Shown: positions 58,172-64,000 of the stretch, piece by piece
Layout: every line of letters begins with the position of its first letter
Numbering within the stretch: position 1 is the stretch's first letter
Origin: Albifimbria verrucaria
Taxonomy: Eukaryota > Ascomycota > Sordariomycetes > Hypocreales > Stachybotryaceae
DNA length: 64,000 nt
Assembly: GCA_020081605.1 (NCBI GenBank)
Contig: JAHREC010000013.1
Span: 5,394,001-5,458,000 of the forward strand
Direction of reading: 5' to 3'
Program-made: the position numbers and the translations under genes
The notes under the pieces: generated by a model
Databases searched by the model: none
The model's input: the letters and a program-made list of their open reading frames with translations, nothing else
What the model was told of the DNA's origin: nothing

Positions 58172-60138
58172 AGCGTGGGCCCCATGATATTGGGGGACAC
58201 CGAGTATCGTGGATCATCATCTTGAGAGGGCTCGGCTTGTGACGTCAGAAGCCGAGGTTATGATGTTTGAGTGTAAAACCGTGTGGAGTACCAAAGGGAG
58301 TTGATGTAACTTGGTCGTGGACCTGGATCTTTGAGATCATATATAGATATAATGTGTTAAAATACTCGGTAAATGACCAGGTTAAGATGAATCCTGTCCA
58401 GGAGGGCTGCTCTGGGGTTGCGGTTCGTCTGATTCAAGGGCTTGTCAAGGGATTCGGTAATACAAGGGTGGCGGCAGAGAACCCTGGTCGAGCAAGTCAG
58501 AGGATGGCGCCGAGCAGATGCGATGGAACAACAAGCGAAAACAAATCGTGAGAAGTTCTGGGACGAGCGAGAGTGAAGGGAAATTTGCGGTTCGCAAGCC
58601 GGCACGGCAGTTATAAAGCTACTGGGGGCATAGACTGAGCCGAGATGCCACACGAGCAGCAGGACCCGTTGTAACGTCACCGTGCAAGCGGTTTTCTGGG
58701 TCGCTAAGAGTTGAATTGGTGGGCGACGAGGAACGGGGCCCACCCTCTTCTGATCAGTCAAGTCATTCAGTTGATTAACGCCGTGACGCTAACAGCAGCC
58801 CATGTCATGGTTTCTCGCTGCCCCAGACCCGCCAAGAGAAGGCCAGCCCATGGTCTCTTTAGAAACGAGCAAAGCGCCGCCTACGAAGGCTGGTCACGCT
58901 GGCAAGTTGGACCGGATCCTGTTGGTGCGCCTCCGGTCTGGCAGCGTGATAGGCTGGTCGAGGCAGAGCGTCCCTGGTCAATTTCCGCGAATGCGCGCGG
59001 GCCGGCCGATCTACGATGGCGCCGTGACCGGACACTCAATGACTCTGGTAATAATTTCCATTAATTCTACAAAGGACACGGCCCTATGCAAACACTGATG
59101 CCGCCGACGGCTTGTGACGAGGGCATGTGTGTGCATGTGTGGAGGTGGGTTGGATCGTGGAACAGACAGACAGACAGCAAGAGGAGCGATGGTTTGACAC
59201 ATGCTCTCGAACCCTTTCGGCCTTTGGTCTTCCCCTGGTTCGCACACTGTCAAGCAAGCGTTTCAAAAGCAACGCCGCAGATGGAGGGTTGGGTTGCACG
59301 CAAAACCCATAACCGGCCCGTCTCCACAAAGACGAGGACTGCCTTGCATGCGGTGAGCGATTGGGCTTGCTACCTACCGGGGAAGGGGCGTCTTCTGCGG
59401 AGTCCCGCACATTCCAATGTAAGATTACACTTCAGGGTCCTGACCTACCTACCTCTCTCTGCATCGCTCCGGGCATCATGCAGTCGGTTCAGTCAGTAGG
59501 CGAGCCATTCCGCTGCAGTGCGTCGTTACCACGGCCGGACAGCATCGGCCCGCAGCGCTGGGCTTCAGCAGCATGCACAGAGAGTTACAGCACAGGCGAA
59601 TGACACCATTGGTCTTGGACTTTTGAGCGGGCAATTTTGGACAGGCCCGTGGCGACGACGGGTGAAATTGCATGAGATGTTGGTGGTGCCATCGCGAGCC
59701 CAAGCCGGGTGAAAACGAGCGAAGACTGTCGTGTGATCGAGGCCCTCTGTCGGTGGGGCGCAACTGAGGGTATAAAACAGGTCACTTAAGCCGGTGGAGC
59801 AAGGGTCTTTTCCCTCTAGCTCGATATCGTTCGAACACGAGCTACAGCGCAGGCTATCGGTAGAAGCTCAGGTGTCTGTCAGCGGACGGTGGCTGGCCCT
59901 CGGAGCGTGGCCTGTCGCGAATGCAGACGACAACGCCAGAGAGCGGACGAAGATGCAGCTGGACAGAGGCAGGAAAGCATGAAACAACGCAGGGCGAGAG
60001 GCGTCGCGGGGAAGGGGACGCCACAACTCGGCGTCTGCAAGGCCTCTCGCCGACTCTGTGACTGCTCAGTGTTGGTTGGCCATGAAGGGAAATGACTTGT
60101 GGCATCGCGCTGCTGCAAGCCACCGAGGTTCATGTATG

Positions 60139-60170
60139 TACGCACACACACGCACACGCACACGCACACA
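60139..60170. repeat. CA/CG-rich microsatellite
   Basis: Interrupted CACACACGCACACGCACA tract. Confidence 0.75.
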
Positions 60171-61162
60171 TAGCGGTTCTTGGACGACGTCGACGACGAC
60201 GAAGACGGGACAGGAATCAAGGCCCCATCGTAGCTCTGCAGAAACGAGAAAACAGCGGCAGCGGCAAGGAGCTGCAGCGCATATTACGACAAGGATCGGT
60301 GGCTTCGTGGCCTGACAGGCCAATTTGGTGGTGAGGTGACTGACTTGGGTGAGCTCTCTTTCTCCGGTGGGTGCAGATCTTGCAACCCATCACCAGACCC
60401 ATCCCCGTCCACACGAGAAGACTAAAGTCCCAATTGGGAGCATGCTACCTCCCCTCTTCTCTGTTCGGACTCGACTTGGCACCTAGCAGCAGCAGCAAGA
60501 GCAGCCACATACGTTCTGCGGCGGACCAGCCAGTCCACCGCCTTGGTTCACCGATCAGTGAGGGAGCACGGATCGCCTGGGCGCTTCGGAGACGCGGCAA
60601 GTCACGGGGCCTGCCATCCGTGTGGCTCAACCGCCGCCGTGCACCCCATCCATGTTCCTATGCCCATGTGCAGTGAAGAAATGGCCGATGCGACAGAGTT
60701 GGTGAGAGAAGGGCGACGGAGGCGGGAAGAAGAAAAGAGAAGAAGGAAGAGGCAATTGTCCCAGCCACTCGAACAAAAAATAAACAAAAAAACACCAAAA
60801 GTAATCACAACATGTACTCTGTAAGAAAATCAGCGCAAAACAAGGTAAAAAGCAAAAGCAAAAGCAAAAGGCGTCGGACCCGACGACCAGGACACGGCAC
60901 AAGACACTTCCGGGAGGGTCCGGCGCCGAGGCCACAAGGTACAGTCTCAAATGCTTAATTGCCTTTCTAGCCAAAACCACAGCGCCAACGGCAGGGGACG
61001 GTTCGTTTTTAGCAGCCTGTGCTCTGTTCCTTTCCCCTTCATGCTATGACGTTTGACGGCTTTTAACTTCGTTCCCGCATCGGCCCTGTTCTTCTACTTC
61101 TGGACTATCCGGAGCGTTTCAGAGCTTGTCGTAGTTTGATGTTTGATGCTCTCTGATCCCCG

Positions 61163-61194
61163 TCCCCTCCCCTCCCCTCCCTCCCTCCCTCCCC
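61163..61194. repeat. CCCCT/CCCT tract
   Basis: Consecutive CCCCT then CCCT units, purely pyrimidine on the plus strand. Confidence 0.75.
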
Positions 61195-62926
61195 AGCGTT
61201 CTGGACCAGGACCTGGACCAGCTTGACGGATTTTTTTTTGCCTAGGGGCTTGCTTGGAATGGGTTTACAGGGGTTGTGTCCCACGTGCTGGCGGCTGAGC
61301 ACGTTGTGTCTTCAAGCCTACCTGTTAGCCAAGCGATGACGACGTCTTTCTACATCGGTCAAGCTTTTGAGATACCGAGACGAGCATTTGGCATGGCGAG
61401 TGGCAATGGCCTGAGACCGGGCATGTCCGTGGATGGGGGCATTCGGTGCACTTGCGAGAACAGGCGTAGTAACTTAGGTGCTTCTCGGGGTTGAGCCAGG
61501 GGATCGCCGGTGCCGTGCATGAGTGCCGGCTAGCCCAAATGCACAGAATGCTCAAGCCATGACGATCTCCATCTTCAGCTGTTAGCCAGCATAGGTAGGT
61601 AGGTATGCACCAACGGCATTCCGATCTGTCCTATCTCAGTTCGCTGCCCACCACGGTTGTAATGCCTGCCCTTCGGATATATCTTTTTCAACGGCCAGGC
61701 CAGACTTCCTGACAGGCCCATACATCGACTTACACCCAATCGGCCTGGACGGGTGCAGCCGCTGTAACTAGTCGATTATACCCGTGTAATACGTGATGGT
61801 GCAAACTCTTGGCCAGTCTCATCATGGCCCCGGGCTATACTCAATGCAGGCACATCTAGACTATCCTGTAACGGCGCAAGAGGGAGCAAAGGCCAGACAC
61901 CGATCTTTTCCCTCTTCATCGCCGTAGGTCGAATCGCTCGCAGCTTGCCCTGGCTCCCAGGACTATTGGATGCCTGTCTGCCAGTGCAGCTCAGCCCCAG
62001 CCGTGCATCCAATCCTCCACTCCCAGTTCCCCCCTCACAGGACTCTCTGGTTCTTTCTCCCCTCCTCTTCCATGTTGTTCCCCATCCTATGGGATTTTCC
62101 AGGGACAAGGGCAGCGTGGGAGAAACCGTCTTGCTTGATCTGAGTGCTTCTCTTACCCGTGATTGTGAGTTGACGACAGCGAGCGCCTGTTCGTTTACCG
62201 ACCAACCAGCCAGCCAGCAAGTAAGCACGAGCACGAGCACGAGCACCACCAAACCGCTATCTTACCACCACTTCATCCTGCGCCAACCACCACCGCTATT
62301 GTTGGTGTTGCTGCTGGTGCGCGCTGGTGCTCCCACTGTCACTGCCGCTTCTGCCAGAGCCGTTTTACACGCCGATTCATAACACGTTTTCCTTGCATGC
62401 CTCGCTCTTGGTCCCCCTTGCCTGGACCATATTCATGTACGTCTGTATCTTTTGTCTTGTTAGTTCCAGTCTTAGTATCCTCTTTCAACCGTCCGGGACC
62501 CATCCGCCCTATCCAACGATCCATCGTCTTGTCCCTGCCCTCCTCCTCCCTCTCCCTTGCTTGCTTGCTTTTTCTTGTTTTATAATTTTTTAGGCTACTT
62601 CCCTTGCCTATATATCTCTCAGCGCAATTGAGTCCATTCCCATGTTGGTGGTGCCTGTGCCAGCCCTTGCGCTCCATCTTGGCTGCTGCACTTTTCCATT
62701 CCGGCTTAAATCGCACGCAGCCTGAGCGCATCCGATAGCTCCTTGGCCGCTGTCGCTCCTCGCAGCCTCGTCGTCCCTTTTACTTTCTCTCTGCCTCCCC
62801 CTCCCTCAATTCCCTTTCCTCCCCATCGTCCTGTCCTGTCCTGCACTACCACCTGTTGGTTGTCTGGTTGTACAGCAGCCTCATGTCCACGTTTCACTCC
62901 ACATCCCGTCGCTAGCCTGCGACAAA

Positions 62927-64000
62927 ATGGTCCCGGACGGCAACGCCGACTCTTATCAAGCTCACAGCTCCTCCAGCTCCAAGGACGATCCCTGGCCCTT
63001 GCCCACCTCGCCCTCGTCCGCCGCTGCTGCTGTTGCGGTTGCACTCGACCTCGACTTCAGCACCACCTCCACCTCCAACACCTCCAACCCCAAATCCAAC
63101 TCCCACCATCCCCTGCATCGTCGCCCTTCCGTTGCCGTCCGCCACGACCTGCCGTCCCCGACGTCGCCAACGCTGCGCTCTCTCGCTCTGCCAGCGTCTC
63201 GAGCCCGCACCATCGTGCACGCCGGCACTCGCCCGCGCTCCCCGTCTCCGCCTACCGCGAGGCCTTCGACTCGACGCCCCGCGACCCCGTGAGCCGGCGT
63301 CACGATCGAGACGTGCACGCGAATGCCAGGACGAGGCCCTCGCCCGCAAGCACCCCCATCGCTGAGACGCCCGACGACGGAGATGACACACAGAACGATC
63401 AATTTCCACCACCGCCTCGCCGAGAATCCCTAAGAGTCGGTCATTCACACTATTGGGTATGTTGCCTCCCGACCTGCTCGCCTGCGATGTGTTGTTGTCC
63501 TGTTCTTTGTTGTCTTGCGTAGCTCCGCTTCCGTCGCAGGGCAAGCCATGCCGAGCCAGCACCTCCAAAATGTGTCTCTTCGCTGACCGTCGCAATCGCC
63601 CCCTCCCTCTAGTCCCTCAAACCCGCCAGCATGGAGAGCTTCAACATTGCCATCATAGGCGCCACCGGCGTCGGCAAGTCTTCGTTTGTTCAGCGCGTCC
63701 TCAATCTGTCCCGCCCACCCATCACCAATGCCTCGAGCATGCGTGTCTCCGTCGACAACTCCACCCACCTCGTCACCCTTCTCGAGCTAGACCTCGAGTA
63801 TTTCGAATTGAACCCCTCCCAGCCGATACAATGGCCGAGGCAAATAAACGGTCACATCGTTCCCCGTGTCGATGCAGCCCTCCTCCTTTACGACGTTATG
63901 AACCAGGAATCCATCCGCGAGTTGCCCCAGGCTGCTGGTAAGCACCCTCCATTCCAGTCGCTTGGCCAAGAAGTCTTGGCGCTAACAGTACCAAGGTGCA
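62927..64000 (+). CDS. Atypical Ras-like small GTPase, N-terminal part
   Basis: Begins MVPDGNADSYQAHSSSS with about 175 residues of low-complexity Ser/Pro/Arg-rich sequence. An intron (GTATGT at 63457, acceptor CTCTAG at about 63612) follows, then the GTPase core starting ESFNIAIIGATGVGKSSF, whose GATGVGKS is a good P-loop. Next come VLNLSRPPITNASSMR and HLVTLLELDLEYFEL. The position where Ras proteins have the DTAGQE (DxxG) switch II motif shows no DxxG. AALLLYDVMNQESIRELPQAAG is the following beta strand and helix, then a GTAAGC donor. The next exon starts at the window edge, so the NKxD motif is not visible. One base loss near 63180-63190 joins the two halves of the N-terminal region. Ras superfamily is certain; subfamily unknown. 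Confidence 0.8.

Larger units (their letters stand above)
58172..62926. other. 4.7-kb gene-free upstream region with simple repeats
   Basis: Between the unknown minus-strand gene and the GTPase gene. It contains a CA-rich tract (60139-60170), AAAAGC units (60848-60871), CCCCT/CCCT units (61163-61194), AGCACG units (62226-62246) and pyrimidine-rich leader from about 62250. No gene supported. Confidence 0.6.

Overview
This window reads as nuclear DNA of a filamentous ascomycete (Pezizomycotina), probably a sordariomycete close to Hypocreales. The reasons are short GT-AG introns of about 50-80 nt, GC-rich codon use, gene families typical of moulds (CFEM proteins, a 2EXR/F-box-like protein, DHA2-type MFS, a FacC/YAT-type carnitine acetyltransferase), and AGGTACCT/TACCTACC-rich spacers. 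No tRNA, rRNA, CRISPR array or intact transposon was recognised. The lineage call is an inference from style; no species is claimed.

Layout. 1-728: 3' end of a cytosolic Hsp70 (EEVD tail). 729-12149: AT-rich, gene-poor stretch with a decayed gene remnant (about 1065-1372), a DHA2 MFS transporter (minus), a 2EXR-domain protein, a small orphan ORF, a 33-bp minisatellite and diverged direct repeats. 12150-38000: conserved housekeeping block with carnitine acetyltransferase, a RAD57-like recombinase paralogue, RNA polymerase III second-largest subunit (minus), a PUF4-type Pumilio protein, ribosomal protein eL15 (minus), an unknown nuclear-looking protein (minus) and a PSP1-domain protein (minus). 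37964-45146: 7.2 kb without a supportable gene, full of simple repeats. 45147-46111: mitochondrial NFU1 (minus). 46112-56046: AT-richer island carrying three tandem CFEM-like single-pass membrane proteins. 56047-58171: HIT-type zinc finger protein and an unknown basic protein (minus). 58172-62926: long gene-free upstream region. 62927-64000: 5' part of an atypical Ras-like GTPase running off the edge.

Two things stand out. First, the three tandem CFEM genes have diverged Cys-rich ectodomains and Ser/Thr stalks but share an almost invariant cytosolic C-terminus ending in EKPANEPPAxEL, so the inside-facing tail appears to be the constrained part. Second, most genes contain single-base frameshifts, nearly all at homopolymers and nearly all losses. 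They occur even in essential, normally single-copy genes (Pol III RPC2, eL15), so they are best explained as sequencing/assembly errors and not gene decay. Every gene span below should be read with that in mind.
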